Positions 43,795 through 53,602 of a stretch of DNA of 64,000 bases are shown here, piece after piece. The DNA lies in NCBI GenBank assembly GCA_963666475.2, contig CAXXJM010000001.1, forward strand, positions 2,046,001-2,110,000, read 5' to 3'. A program made the position numbers and the translations under genes. Position 1 is the first letter of the stretch. The number at the start of each line of letters is the position of its first letter. The stretch is from JBFHIZ01 sp963666475. Lineage in GTDB: Bacteria; Bacillota; Clostridia; Lachnospirales; Lachnospiraceae. The notes beneath the pieces are model-generated. The model made no database searches, was not told the DNA's origin, and was given only the letters and a program-made list of their open reading frames with translations.

Positions 43795-45693
43795 TTATTT
43801 ACGATAAAACTGTTCCAGATAAACCAATAGAACAGAAATATCTGCCGGAGAAACTCCTGAAGTTCTTGATGCCTGTCCTATGGATACAGGTTTAAATATT
43901 TTAAGTTTTTGTCTAGCTTCTATTCTAAGGCTTTTAATATCATCATAGGATATGTCATCCGGAATTTTTTTATCTTCCAACTTTTTGAATTGTTCGACTT
44001 GTTTCATCTGTCTTGAAATATATCCATCATATTTTACATTAATTGAAACCTGTTCAGCAATATCCTCTGGTAAATGAATTCTCTCTGGGTCCAATGGTGC
44101 AATTGACTCATAGGATAATTCAGGTCTACTAATCAGTTCCGATAAAGAAACTGCAGTTTTTAACGGAGTACTTCCCAGACTTTCTAAAAACTTCTGGGTT
44201 TCTTTTGCAGCACCAACTTTAATGCGTTTCATTCTATCAACTTCATTTTTTACAATTTCCTCTTTGTATAAAACATAATCATATTGTTCTTTTGAAATTA
44301 GACCAACTTGGAAACCATACTTTCTTAAGCGTAAGTCTGCATTATCTTGTCTCAGGAGTAAACGATATTCAGCTCTTGATGTCATCATTCGATATGGTTC
44401 CATCGTTTCTTTTGATATTAAGTCATCAATAAGAACTCCAATGTATGACTCGGAACGATCTAACACAATCTGGGGTTCTTCTTTACAAAAACAACCCGCA
44501 TTGATTCCAGCCAATATTCCCTGTCCGGCTGCTTCTTCATATCCACTGCTTCCATTAATTTGACCAGCACTAAAAAGACCTTCAATATTTTTAAATTCTA
44601 AAGTTGGTTTTAACTCCGCAGGGTTAATACAATCATATTCAATTGCATATGCATTACGTACGATTTTACAATTTTCTAAACCTGGAACCGAACGATACAT
44701 CTCTAACTGCACATCCTCTGGTAATGAAGATGACATTCCTCCGATATACATTTCATTCGTAAACCTTCCTTCAGGTTCAACAAATACTTGATGACGTTCT
44801 TTATCTTTAAATTTTACTACTTTATCTTCTATAGATGGACAGTATCGTGGACCTGTTCCTTCAATAACACCAGAAAAAAGTGGTGATCTATCTAAATTTT
44901 GATTAATAATCTGATGTGTCAAAGGATTCGTATATGTCAACCAACATGATATCTGATCGATTTGAACGTCTTCTTTCTTTGTAGAGAAAGAAAAAGGAAT
45001 GACATTCGTGTCACCTTTTTGTTCTTGCATCACCGAAAAATCAATTGATCTTTTATCAATTCTTGCAGGGGTACCTGTTTTTAATCTACGTATTGTAAGT
45101 CCAAGTTCTTTCATAGAATCCGTAAGAAAAGAAGACGACTGCAATCCATTCGGTCCTGTATAAGTAATTGCTTCTCCACAAAGACATCTTGATTTTAAAT
45201 ATGTCCCTGTACATAGAATAACTGCTTTAGCTTCATAAATAGCTCCAGTAAATATTTTAACACCGGTGATTTTCTTTTTACCTGTAACTGAATCTTCTTT
45301 CCAAAGCAAAGAACATACTTCTGCCTGTTTTACTGTGAGATGATCTTGATTCTCAATTACTTGTCTCATTGCTCTTGAATATTCCGCTTTGTCTGCTTGT
45401 GCTCTAAGTGAATGTACAGCTGGTCCTTTCGATGTATTCAACATTTTTGATTGGATAAATGTTCGATCAATTACTTTTCCCATCTCTCCACCTAATGCAT
45501 CTACCTCTCTGACAAGGTGTCCTTTTGAACTTCCACCTATATTTGGATTGCATGGCATCAGTGCAATACTATCAACACTAACCGTAAAAATCACGGTTTC
45601 CAATCCAAGTCTAGCAGAAGCAAGTGCTGCTTCACATCCAGCATGACCTGCTCCTATTACACATACATCAACTTGCTCTCTAATCTGACTCAT
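43795..45693 (-). CDS. mnmG: tRNA uridine 5-carboxymethylaminomethyl modification enzyme MnmG (GidA)
   Basis: About 632 residues from ATG 45693 (GGAG upstream; ATG 45705 would contain that site). FAD-binding VCVIGAGHAGCEAALASARLG at the N-terminus, GGSSKGHLVREVDALGGEM (~55-73), and the C-terminal helical domain (RLEARQKLKIFKPVSIGQASRTSGVSPADIS-type) all match MnmG. With MnmE it modifies the wobble uridine of tRNAs. It starts 18 nt after the mnmE stop. Confidence 0.97.
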   Translation of the reverse strand: MSQIREQVDVCVIGAGHAGCEAALASARLGLETVIFTVSVDSIALMPCNPNIGGSSKGHLVREVDALGGEMGKVIDRTFIQSKMLNTSKGPAVHSLRAQADKAEYSRAMRQVIENQDHLTVKQAEVCSLLWKEDSVTGKKKITGVKIFTGAIYEAKAVILCTGTYLKSRCLCGEAITYTGPNGLQSSSFLTDSMKELGLTIRRLKTGTPARIDKRSIDFSVMQEQKGDTNVIPFSFSTKKEDVQIDQISCWLTYTNPLTHQIINQNLDRSPLFSGVIEGTGPRYCPSIEDKVVKFKDKERHQVFVEPEGRFTNEMYIGGMSSSLPEDVQLEMYRSVPGLENCKIVRNAYAIEYDCINPAELKPTLEFKNIEGLFSAGQINGSSGYEEAAGQGILAGINAGCFCKEEPQIVLDRSESYIGVLIDDLISKETMEPYRMMTSRAEYRLLLRQDNADLRLRKYGFQVGLISKEQYDYVLYKEEIVKNEVDRMKRIKVGAAKETQKFLESLGSTPLKTAVSLSELISRPELSYESIAPLDPERIHLPEDIAEQVSINVKYDGYISRQMKQVEQFKKLEDKKIPDDISYDDIKSLRIEARQKLKIFKPVSIGQASRTSGVSPADISVLLVYLEQFYRK

Positions 45694-45711
45694 TTTATTC
45701 TCCATCTATTT

Positions 45712-47115
45712 CTATTTTCCCATACAAAATTTCGAGAAAATCTCATGAACAAGGTCGTCACCTAACTGTTCGCCTAATATCTTACCTAAAGATTCATAAG
45801 CACTCATCAAATCTACTGCTAGTAAATCCTCTGACATATGATTGTATACTCCATCTAAAACATAAGACAAACTATTACTCGCATCAATTAACGCTTCTTT
45901 TTGTCTCAAGTTTGTAACAAATATCTCATTATTTTCTTCAATTTCATTATTCAAAAACAATGTTTGAACAGTCTGTTCAAATTCAGCTATACCAATTTCC
46001 TCTATTGTTGATGTTTTAATAATTTGATAAGAATCAGGTGTTCTACCTAGCTCTTTTTCAAATAAAACATTTACGTCTTCCATCGTTATTTGTGGCTTTA
46101 AATCTGCTTTATTAAGCAATACCAAAACTTTCTTTTGATCTATCAGCTTTACAATTTCTAAATCACTCTCATCGATTGGTATTGACGAATCCATAATAAA
46201 AATAATTAAATCGGCCTTAGATGCATAATCCTTAGCCTTCTTTACACCTATTTTTTCGACAATATCTTCTGTCTCATGGATACCAGCAGTATCAATAATA
46301 TTTAACCCTACACCATGTATACGTATATGTTCTTCCAATACATCTCTAGTAGTGCCAGCGATATTCGTAACAATTGCTTTATCTTCACCTATCATCTTAT
46401 TTAAAAAGGAAGATTTACCAGCATTTGGTTTTCCTAATATTACTGTTTTAACTCCATCTTTTAAAATACGTCCATTGTCCGATCTTTCAATTAAATGATC
46501 AACACGATTTTTTACATCTAAAATTGATTCTTTGAGTTCATCGTTAAAAGAAGAAAGATCATAATTTTCTGGATCATCCAGTGCAGCCTCAATGAAAGCT
46601 AAATTATGAATCAAAACACTTCTTAGCTGTTGTACTTGATTTGATAGTTCACCCCTTAACTGTTGTACTGAAGATTTTAATGCAAAATCATTTTTTGACT
46701 CAATTAAATCCATAACAGCTTCAGCTCTAGAAAGATCAATTCTACCATTCAAAAAAGCTCTTTTTGTAAACTCACCTGGTTCAGCAATTCTTGCACCGTT
46801 CTTTATTACAACTTCTAATATTCGGTTCATAACAAGAATTCCACCGTGACAATCTATTTCTACCGTGTCTTCCTTTGTATACGTATTTGGTGCCTTTAAA
46901 ACCGCAACCATAACTTCATCTATTAATTGTTCCTGATCATATATAAAACCGTAATGCATCGTATGACTTAATACATTAGACAATCTTTTATTCTCATTTT
47001 TAGCACGAAAAATAGAGTCAGCTATATCAATAGAATCTGACCCACTAATCCGAATAATTCCAATTCCTGAATTGGATAATGCTGTAGCAATCGCAGCAAT
47101 TGTATCTTTTTTCAT
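45712..47115 (-). CDS. mnmE: tRNA modification GTPase MnmE (TrmE)
   Basis: A 467-residue protein. N-terminal folate-binding domain (~1-120), helical domain, and inserted G domain ~225-385: G1 GKPNAGKSSF, G2 TTRDVLEE, G3 DTAGIHE, G4 NKAD. The C-terminal CMGK matches the family CxGK with its essential cysteine. K+-dependent GTPase partner of MnmG in cmnm5U34 synthesis. Confidence 0.97.
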   Translation of the reverse strand: MKKDTIAAIATALSNSGIGIIRISGSDSIDIADSIFRAKNENKRLSNVLSHTMHYGFIYDQEQLIDEVMVAVLKAPNTYTKEDTVEIDCHGGILVMNRILEVVIKNGARIAEPGEFTKRAFLNGRIDLSRAEAVMDLIESKNDFALKSSVQQLRGELSNQVQQLRSVLIHNLAFIEAALDDPENYDLSSFNDELKESILDVKNRVDHLIERSDNGRILKDGVKTVILGKPNAGKSSFLNKMIGEDKAIVTNIAGTTRDVLEEHIRIHGVGLNIIDTAGIHETEDIVEKIGVKKAKDYASKADLIIFIMDSSIPIDESDLEIVKLIDQKKVLVLLNKADLKPQITMEDVNVLFEKELGRTPDSYQIIKTSTIEEIGIAEFEQTVQTLFLNNEIEENNEIFVTNLRQKEALIDASNSLSYVLDGVYNHMSEDLLAVDLMSAYESLGKILGEQLGDDLVHEIFSKFCMGK

Positions 47116-47142
47116 TTACTCTCCATTCATTATGATAAGATA

Positions 47143-47171
47143 ATAAAATAGAGTGCCCTTAGACACTCTAT
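47143..47171 (-). terminator. Terminator-like hairpin between jag and mnmE
   Basis: AGAGTG (47150-47155) and CACTCT (47164-47169) form a stem; the minus-strand 3' side is ATTTTATT. A modest attenuator is likely, allowing partial read-through to mnmE. Confidence 0.55.
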
Positions 47172-47207
47172 AATAATAAACTATATCTTATTTCTTTTCA
47201 ATAAAAA

Positions 47208-47831
47208 CTACTTAATAAGAGAAATAACTACTCTACGGTATGGCTCTTCACCTTCTGAATGTGTAGTAACATATTTGTCTCCTTGAAGTGCTGAATGAAT
47301 AATTCGTCTTTCATAAGGATTCATAGGTTCTAAAGCAAATTTTTTCTTTGTTCTCTTTACTTTATAAGAAATATTTTTAGCTAAGTTTTCTAATGTTTCT
47401 TTTCTTCTTTCTCTGTAATTTTCTGTATCAACTTTAACACGAATATAATCATCCTCTGATTTATTAATTACTAAAGAAGTAAGATACTGAATGGAATCTA
47501 ATGTTTGTCCACGTTTACCAATCAGAAGTCCCATTTCATCACCAAAAAGATCTATTGATAATGTATTTTCAGCCTCATCAAAAGTTGCATTAATTGAAAC
47601 CATCATGTCCATTCCTGCGAAAACCTGATTCAAAAAATCTTTTGCAATATCTTCTACTGAATTTTTTACTCTTGCACGAATAACTGCTTCTTTACTTTTA
47701 AAACCTAAAAAACCTGTAGATCCTTCTTCGACGATTTCATATTCTAAATGATCGCTTGTTACGGTAAGAGCTTTACACGCTTCAGTAATCGCATCATTTA
47801 CTGTTTTTGCCTTAATCTCAATATAATCCAT
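47208..47831 (-). CDS. khpB: RNA-binding protein Jag/KhpB
   Basis: A 207-residue protein. N-terminal Jag-N domain (~1-50; GSTGFLGFKSKEAVIRARV), a KH-type domain with GLLIGKRGQTLDSIQYL (~98-114), and a C-terminal R3H domain with NPYERRIIHSALQGD (~170-184). Jag/KhpB pairs with KhpA in RNA binding that affects division and cell envelope in Firmicutes. 26 nt downstream of yidC, as is conserved. Confidence 0.93.
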   Translation of the reverse strand: MDYIEIKAKTVNDAITEACKALTVTSDHLEYEIVEEGSTGFLGFKSKEAVIRARVKNSVEDIAKDFLNQVFAGMDMMVSINATFDEAENTLSIDLFGDEMGLLIGKRGQTLDSIQYLTSLVINKSEDDYIRVKVDTENYRERRKETLENLAKNISYKVKRTKKKFALEPMNPYERRIIHSALQGDKYVTTHSEGEEPYRRVVISLIK

Positions 47832-47857
47832 ATTTATATCCTTTCCCGCTCATAAAT

Positions 47858-49204
47858 CTATTTTTTTGTATTTTTCTCGTTAAACTGTTTTACCATTCCT
47901 GCTTTACTAGCCAAACTACCATGTTTTGAACTTGTATTCGTAGAAACTGATTCTGATTTTATTTCTGATACATTAGTAACAGAAGCCTTACTAGAAATAC
48001 TTTTTGTATTCATTTTTGCAGCATTTGCCATTGCGTTTGGATCAATTCCTGCCTTTTTCATACGTTCAATTCTTTTTGCGTTTTTCTTTTCATATTTCTC
48101 TTTATTTTGTTCAATTAGTTCTTTGATATCTGTTTTATCAATATGTTTGTTAATAATAATCTGTTGAACAGTTCTTACTACAGCACCCATAATCCAGTAA
48201 AATCCTAAACCTGAAGGCAAGGAAAAACAAAATACAAGTGACATGATAGGCATTACATAATTCATAGTTTTCATAGAATTTGCCATAGCATTTTGTTCTG
48301 TAGCCTGTGGCTGATTTGCAGCTTGCGGATTTAATTTTATACTAATCCATTGAGTTGCAGCTGCTAAAAGTGGAATCATTAATGCTACAATAATCATTCC
48401 AATAGCTCCATCTGCCCAAAAATTACTGATCATTGTACTTGGAGATTGTGACATATTGAGACCAAATAAAGTATTGTATCTATCTAATTGATCAATCATG
48501 TTTGTAAACTCATTACCTATACTACTAAAAGCATGATTTAAATTCGTAAGTTCATCACCAGTTGCACGATTTAAAATATCAACATAAGTATTAGAAACTA
48601 CAGTATATGCCTCTGATGTTTTTTCAATATTAAATGTACCATTAGAAATCGCGTTTTGAATTGCCTCTGATTCCGTAATCTGTTTGGAAAACTGATTTAC
48701 TATATTAAAATTGTCAGAATTTGTAACGTATGCTGCACTTCCATTTGATGAAATCAAAGAATCTACATAAGGAAAAAATGCTTCTTTAATTTTTGTTACA
48801 TATGCAGGCATATTATAAATAATACGATACAATGCAAAAAGTATTGGCATTTGAATGACCAATTGAACACAGCTACCTGATGGAGAAACTCCATATTTTG
48901 CATAGATAGCTTTTGTTTCCTCATTCATTGCTGCCATAGAAGCATTATCTTTCTTTCCTTTATACTTAGCTTGAACAGCTTGTATTTCAGGATTCATTTT
49001 TGCAGAAAGTTTGGAAAATTTTTGTTGTCTGTAGGTTAATGGTGTTAACAACATATAGATTACAATTGTAAAAAGTGCAATTGCAATTCCTATCTTTGGA
49101 ATTGATAATAAATCCAGAAAATTAAAAATAGCATCCATTATAAAACCTAGCCCCTGTGCAACTGGTCCAATAATGAATGTAGAATTTTGGGTTAAAAAAA
49201 TCAC
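47858..49204 (-). CDS. yidC: Membrane protein insertase YidC/Oxa1
   Basis: 448 residues. Starts at GTG 49204 with AGGAGG 8 nt upstream. YidC core: TPLTYRQQKFSKLSAKMNPE (~52-71), a long loop (~150-250), MSLVFCFSLPSGLGFYWIMG near 320, and a basic tail (KNAKRIERMKKAG). No lipoprotein cysteine is seen, unlike Bacillus SpoIIIJ. Inserts membrane proteins alone or with Sec. Confidence 0.94.
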   Translation of the reverse strand: MIFLTQNSTFIIGPVAQGLGFIMDAIFNFLDLLSIPKIGIAIALFTIVIYMLLTPLTYRQQKFSKLSAKMNPEIQAVQAKYKGKKDNASMAAMNEETKAIYAKYGVSPSGSCVQLVIQMPILFALYRIIYNMPAYVTKIKEAFFPYVDSLISSNGSAAYVTNSDNFNIVNQFSKQITESEAIQNAISNGTFNIEKTSEAYTVVSNTYVDILNRATGDELTNLNHAFSSIGNEFTNMIDQLDRYNTLFGLNMSQSPSTMISNFWADGAIGMIIVALMIPLLAAATQWISIKLNPQAANQPQATEQNAMANSMKTMNYVMPIMSLVFCFSLPSGLGFYWIMGAVVRTVQQIIINKHIDKTDIKELIEQNKEKYEKKNAKRIERMKKAGIDPNAMANAAKMNTKSISSKASVTNVSEIKSESVSTNTSSKHGSLASKAGMVKQFNEKNTKK

Positions 49205-49224
49205 TACAATTTCCTCCTAGTTAA

Positions 49225-49434
49225 TTATGGTACTGGATCATAGCCTCCTTTTGAAAAAGGATTACATCTTAATATGCGCCATAATGCCAACAATCCACCC
49301 TTAAATGCTCCGTACTTTTCCACAGCTTCTAACCCATAGGTTGAACAAGTTGGAAAATAAGGGCATTTCGTTGTTTTAAGATTGGAAAGATACTTTCTAT
49401 AAAATTTGATTAAAAAAATGAATAATTTTTTCAT
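49225..49434 (-). CDS. yidD: Membrane protein insertion efficiency factor YidD
   Basis: 69 residues. Signatures FYRKYLSNLKTTKCPYFPTCSTYGLEA and ILRCNPFSKGGYDPVP are diagnostic. Small basic membrane-associated helper of YidC, in the usual place between rnpA and yidC, 8 nt after rnpA. Confidence 0.96.
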   Translation of the reverse strand: MKKLFIFLIKFYRKYLSNLKTTKCPYFPTCSTYGLEAVEKYGAFKGGLLALWRILRCNPFSKGGYDPVP

Positions 49435-49442
49435 AGCTAATT

Positions 49443-49790
49443 CTATCCTACTTCATACTTTACAATTTTATGAAGCTTTCCTAAGTGTATCAATGCTTTT
49501 TCCACATCGTGATATCCCACTGTGGCAGCATTCGTTCTTGCGACGATTACTATATCTAAACCACTATTAAATATATTTTCATGTAATCGATAACTTTCTC
49601 TTACCAGTCTCGCAATTCGATGTCTAACTATTGAGTTACCAACTTTTTTACTGGCAGAGATTCCTATTCTATTGATGTTTGATTTGTTTTCATACACATA
49701 CATAACAAAATACTTGTTTGCATAGGATTTTCCTTTGCGATATACAATACGAAAATCCTCGTTCTTTTTTAATGATTCTGAAAAATTCAT
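49443..49790 (-). CDS. rnpA: Ribonuclease P protein component
   Basis: About 115 residues. I choose ATG 49790 because GAGG lies 7 nt upstream; ATG 49802 would put that site in the coding frame. Signature RIGISASKKVGNSIVRHRIARLVRES near 45-70. Protein cofactor of RNase P in tRNA 5' processing. Confidence 0.96.
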   Translation of the reverse strand: MNFSESLKKNEDFRIVYRKGKSYANKYFVMYVYENKSNINRIGISASKKVGNSIVRHRIARLVRESYRLHENIFNSGLDIVIVARTNAATVGYHDVEKALIHLGKLHKIVKYEVG

Positions 49791-49862
49791 AAATAACCTC
49801 ATGCTACATAATTTGTAGCGAATGGTTTTATTTTTACTTACATAAATAAATAATTATTAAGA

Positions 49863-49889
49863 GAAAAAAAGGCCACATAAATAGTGACC
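49863..49889 (-). terminator. Attenuator/terminator between rpmH and rnpA
   Basis: GGCCAC (49871-49876) and GTGACC (49884-49889) pair, including one G-T; on the minus strand T7 follows. It begins exactly at the rpmH stop codon and probably lets only part of transcription into rnpA. Confidence 0.75.
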
Positions 49890-50023
49890 TAAGCAGACAA
49901 TTTTTTTCTTCCTTTTGCTCTTCTTAAAGCTAAAACTTTTCTTCCTCCTGGAGTACTCATTCTTGCTCTAAATCCGTGAACTTTCTTACGAGATCTTTTC
50001 TTTGGTTGGAATGTCATTTTCAT
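49889..50023 (-). CDS. rpmH: 50S ribosomal protein L34
   Basis: 44 residues, missed by a length filter but clear: MKMTFQPKKRSRKKVHGFRA and then RMSTPGGRKVLALRRAKGRK. Start ATG 50023 with GGAGGT upstream. It is the classical gene flanking oriC opposite dnaA. Confidence 0.98.
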   Translation of the reverse strand: MKMTFQPKKRSRKKVHGFRARMSTPGGRKVLALRRAKGRKKLSA

Positions 50024-50040
50024 ATCTATTGCACCTCCTT

Positions 50041-50576
50041 GCTAATACCAATTCTCTATGAGATATAAGGTAAATAATTTCTGATTAATTGTTTTTAGAT
50101 TTGTTCTGTATGAAAACATCATACACGATTATATAAGATAAAGAGTTATCAGTCAAGCAAATATAGGGATTTTCATAACTTATTCTTATTAAAAAATAAA
50201 TAATAAAATATACTATCTATATATAGAAGAAACACGATTATATATAACTATATATAGTTTCATTTAAACTATTCATTTTTAATAATATAATATATATTTT
50301 GTTTACATAAAGTAATCCACATAATGTGTATATCTATGTTGATAACTTATGAATAAAATGTGAAATCAATGTTTATAACTCATCAAACGCTTATCAAATA
50401 AGGTTTTTAAAAAAATATTATTTAAAAAAGTTATCCACAAACTTATACACAATGTATTTACATAATCGCATATATTTGTATAACTTATGTAAATTAATGT
50501 TTATATTTGCCATTTGCTATTTTCTTATTATTAGTATAATATTAAGAAGTAGTTTTATATAATTTTGGAGGTAAAA
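50041..50576. other. Chromosomal origin region oriC (rpmH-dnaA part)
   Basis: A 0.54-kb, strongly AT-rich gap between divergent rpmH and dnaA. Perfect DnaA boxes: TTATCCACA (50431-50439) and TTATACACA (50443-50451). One-mismatch boxes: TAATCCACA (50313-50321), and on the other strand at 50325-50333 and 50337-50345. Long A/T stretches at 50160-50310 and 50400-50430 are candidates for the unwinding element. TATAAT (50535-50540) is the likely dnaA -10. Confidence 0.88.
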
Positions 50577-51941
50577 ATGGAAAGCATAAAAGAAAAATGG
50601 GATGAAATAAAAAATACCATCCGAAAGGAATATGATCTATCAAATATTTCATATAATACATGGATTGAACCACTTAAAGTACATGAAATCAAGAATGATA
50701 CTGTAACTATAATCATTCCTTCTGATCAATCCCATGCTTTAAATTATATTTCTAATAAATATAAAAATTACTTTCAAGTAACTATATCTGAATTAATGGA
50801 ACATACCTTTCATGTTGAGTTTATTCTTGAAAAAAATATCAATGACAGTTCTTTAAATGAATCTGAATATATTAATAAGAATAAAACATATAATATCAAT
50901 TATGAAAAAGCAAATCTAAATTCAAAATATATCTTTGATACTTTCGTAGTAGGAAGCAACAACAAATTTGCACATTCTGCTTCACTTGCTGTAGCCGAAT
51001 CTCCAGGAGAAGCATATAATCCACTTTATTTATATGGAGGTGCTGGTCTAGGAAAGACACATCTTATGCATTCTATCGGACATTTTATATTAGATAAAAA
51101 TCCTGACAAAAAAGTTTTATATGTCACATCAGAAGCATTTACAAATGATGTTATTGAGTCTATTCGTAGTGGAAATAGTTCAAATATGACAAGACTACGT
51201 GAAAAATACAGAACAGTTGATGTATTAATGGTCGATGATGTTCAGTTCATTATTGGTAAAGAAAGTACACAGGAAGAATTTTTTCATACATTTAATCAGC
51301 TTCACAGTTCTGGTAAACAAATTATTTTATCATCTGATAAACCACCAAAAGAAATGGAAACTCTTGAAGAGCGTTTTCGTTCTCGTTTCGAATGGGGTCT
51401 TATTGCTGATATTCAACCACCTGATTATGAAACAAGAATGGCAATTCTAAGAAAAAATGCAGAAAACTATTCGAAAGAAATTGATGATGACATTATCAAT
51501 TATATTGCAAGTAATATTAAATCAAACATTCGTGAATTAGAAGGTGCTTTTAATAAAGTAATTGCTGCTTCTAAACTTCATAATAAAGAACTAACATTAT
51601 CTCTTGCAGAGGACGCATTAAAAGACATTATTTATCCTAACAAATCAAAAGAAATAACTCCTGACTTAATCATCAACATTGTTGCTGATCAGTTTGGTGT
51701 TAGTGCAGATAATATTATTTCTAAAAAGAGAAATTCAGAATTTGTTCGTCCAAGACAAGTGGTAATGTATTTGTGCTGTGAATATACAGACGCATCTTTA
51801 ACACAAATTGGAAAAATATTAGGAAACAGAGACCATTCAACAGTTATCAATGGAAGAGATAAAATTACAAATGAGATGGATGAAAACAAAGAATTAGAAA
51901 ATAAAATACAAATAATTAAAAAGAAAATGATTCCTGATTGA
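50577..51941 (+). CDS. dnaA: Chromosomal replication initiator protein DnaA
   Basis: 454 residues from ATG 50577; GGAGG precedes it (a TTG at 50565 is in frame but spans that site). Domain I ~1-80, AAA+ domain ~110-330 with Walker A GGAGLGKTHL and Walker B VLMVDDVQF, and domain IV DNA-binding helix-turn-helix with GNRDHSTVING (~425). Opens oriC and regulates its own expression through boxes on both sides of the gene. Confidence 0.98.
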   Translation: MESIKEKWDEIKNTIRKEYDLSNISYNTWIEPLKVHEIKNDTVTIIIPSDQSHALNYISNKYKNYFQVTISELMEHTFHVEFILEKNINDSSLNESEYINKNKTYNINYEKANLNSKYIFDTFVVGSNNKFAHSASLAVAESPGEAYNPLYLYGGAGLGKTHLMHSIGHFILDKNPDKKVLYVTSEAFTNDVIESIRSGNSSNMTRLREKYRTVDVLMVDDVQFIIGKESTQEEFFHTFNQLHSSGKQIILSSDKPPKEMETLEERFRSRFEWGLIADIQPPDYETRMAILRKNAENYSKEIDDDIINYIASNIKSNIRELEGAFNKVIAASKLHNKELTLSLAEDALKDIIYPNKSKEITPDLIINIVADQFGVSADNIISKKRNSEFVRPRQVVMYLCCEYTDASLTQIGKILGNRDHSTVINGRDKITNEMDENKELENKIQIIKKKMIPD

Positions 51942-52235
51942 TGGATAACTTGTTAATGAATTGTTAATATGATGTGGATATATGTTTATAATTTATAACC
52001 ATCAAAAAGTTAATAAAATTTATCATATATTAAAATGTGAATAATTCATATTTACCCACAAGAAAAATGGGTTTTTTTAACAAGTTATTATTTCTTTTAT
52101 CCCCTATAAATTGTATAATAAAAAGGGTTATAAACATTTCAACAGCTATTACTATGAATACTGTTATTATTTATAATAATATAAGAATTTTTTTCTTTGA
52201 TATTTTATACTTAAACCAGAAAGGAAGTTATACAC
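51942..52235. other. dnaA-dnaN intergenic region with further DnaA boxes
   Basis: A 0.29-kb AT-rich gap. TGTGGATAT (51973-51981, reverse) and TTACCCACA (52052-52060) are one-mismatch DnaA boxes, as in bipartite origins such as that of Bacillus. The hairpin ACCCA/TGGGT with T7 (52054-52078) is a dnaA terminator. The GGAAG before ATG 52236 is the dnaN ribosome site. Confidence 0.7.
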
Positions 52236-53345
52236 ATGAAAATAGTATGTTCAAAATCATCTTTATTAAATGGATTACAGATTGTTACAAAAGCTGTACC
52301 AAGTAAAACTACAATGTCTATATTAGAATGTATATTAATAGATGCAACTACAGATCATATCAAACTCACTGCAAATGATATGGAATTAGGAATCGAAACA
52401 ATTGTTAATGGTTCAATTGAAGAAAAAGGAATGATTGCATTGGATGCAAAAATGCTTTTTGATATTGTACGTAAATTACCTGATAATCAAATTACAATAT
52501 CATCTGATCAATCATTTAAAACAAATATAGTATGTGAGTCAGCAAAATTTTCTTTAGTAGGAAAATCAGGAGAAGAATTTTCATTTTTACCACAAATTGA
52601 AAAAAATAATAGTATTATACTATCTCAATTTTCATTAAAAGAAATTATAAGACAAACTATTTTTTCAATTGCATCAAATGAAACAAATAAAATCATGACA
52701 GGTGAATTATTTGAAATTAATGATAATACATTTAAAGTAGTGTCTCTTGATGGACATCGTATTTCTATAAGAAAAATAGAACTTAAAAATACATATGAAA
52801 ATAAAAAAGTTATTGTACCAGGTAAAACATTAAATGAAATAAGTAAAATTTTAAAAGATCATACAGATAGAGATGTAACAATATCAATTTCTGATAAACA
52901 CATATTATTTGAATTTGATGAAACTATTGTTGTATCGAGATTGATTGAAGGTGAATTTTTCAAAATTGATCAAATGCTTATGAATGATTATGAAACAAAA
53001 GTTATTATTAATAAAAAGAACTTTCTTGATAGTATCGATCGTTCCACTTTATTTATAAGAGAAAAAAATAATAGTCCTTTTATCATGGACGTAAATGATA
53101 ATAAAGTGGAAATAAGTGTAAATTGCGCGATTGGTAGTATGAAAGAAGAAGTTGAAATTGAGAAAAAAGGAAAAGATATTTTGATTGGCTTTAATCCATA
53201 CTATTTAATGGATGCTTTGAAAGTAATAGATGAGGATGAAATCACATTGTATATGGTTAACCCTAAAGCTCCTTGTTATATAAAAGATGAAAAAGAAAAT
53301 TATACATATCTTATACTTCCAGTAAACTTTACAAAACAATCATAG
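52236..53345 (+). CDS. dnaN: DNA polymerase III beta subunit (sliding clamp)
   Basis: 369 residues, three-domain clamp. MKIVCSKSSLLNGLQIVTKAVPSKTTMSILECILI is a typical N-terminus; VSLDGHRISIR near 170; C-terminal YLILPVNF matches the LPVR-like ending. It tethers polymerase to DNA and is loaded by the complex containing HolB. Confidence 0.97.
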   Translation: MKIVCSKSSLLNGLQIVTKAVPSKTTMSILECILIDATTDHIKLTANDMELGIETIVNGSIEEKGMIALDAKMLFDIVRKLPDNQITISSDQSFKTNIVCESAKFSLVGKSGEEFSFLPQIEKNNSIILSQFSLKEIIRQTIFSIASNETNKIMTGELFEINDNTFKVVSLDGHRISIRKIELKNTYENKKVIVPGKTLNEISKILKDHTDRDVTISISDKHILFEFDETIVVSRLIEGEFFKIDQMLMNDYETKVIINKKNFLDSIDRSTLFIREKNNSPFIMDVNDNKVEISVNCAIGSMKEEVEIEKKGKDILIGFNPYYLMDALKVIDEDEITLYMVNPKAPCYIKDEKENYTYLILPVNFTKQS

Positions 53346-53376
53346 AAAAGATAATTTTTATTTTATGGAGAAAAAT

Positions 53377-53592
53377 ATGGAAGAGATTTATTTAAAAGAA
53401 GATTTTATTAAATTAGGTCAGGCTCTTAAAGCTGCTAATTTAGTAGAATCTGGTGTTGTTGCAAAAATTGTTATTAAAGATGGATTAGTAAAAGTGAATG
53501 GTGAAATTGAAACAAGACGTGGAAAAAAATTAGTAGCCGGTGATCAAATAGAGTTTGATCATGAAATGATCATCATAAAAGAAAAGCAATAA
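53377..53592 (+). CDS. rlbA: S4-domain RNA-binding protein YaaA/RlbA
   Basis: About 71 residues from ATG 53377, with GGAG upstream; ATG 53365 would contain it. S4 fold: FIKLGQALKAANLVESGVVAKIVIKDGLVKVNGEIETRRGKKL region. Conserved between dnaN and recF in Firmicutes, with a suggested role in ribosome assembly. Confidence 0.93.
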   Translation: MEEIYLKEDFIKLGQALKAANLVESGVVAKIVIKDGLVKVNGEIETRRGKKLVAGDQIEFDHEMIIIKEKQ

Positions 53593-53602
53593 CAGGTGAA
53601 TT

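Noticed and set aside
52037..52306. Open frame of 89 codons across the dnaA-dnaN gap
   Set aside because: It overlaps dnaN in another frame and the DnaA boxes, and has no family resemblance.
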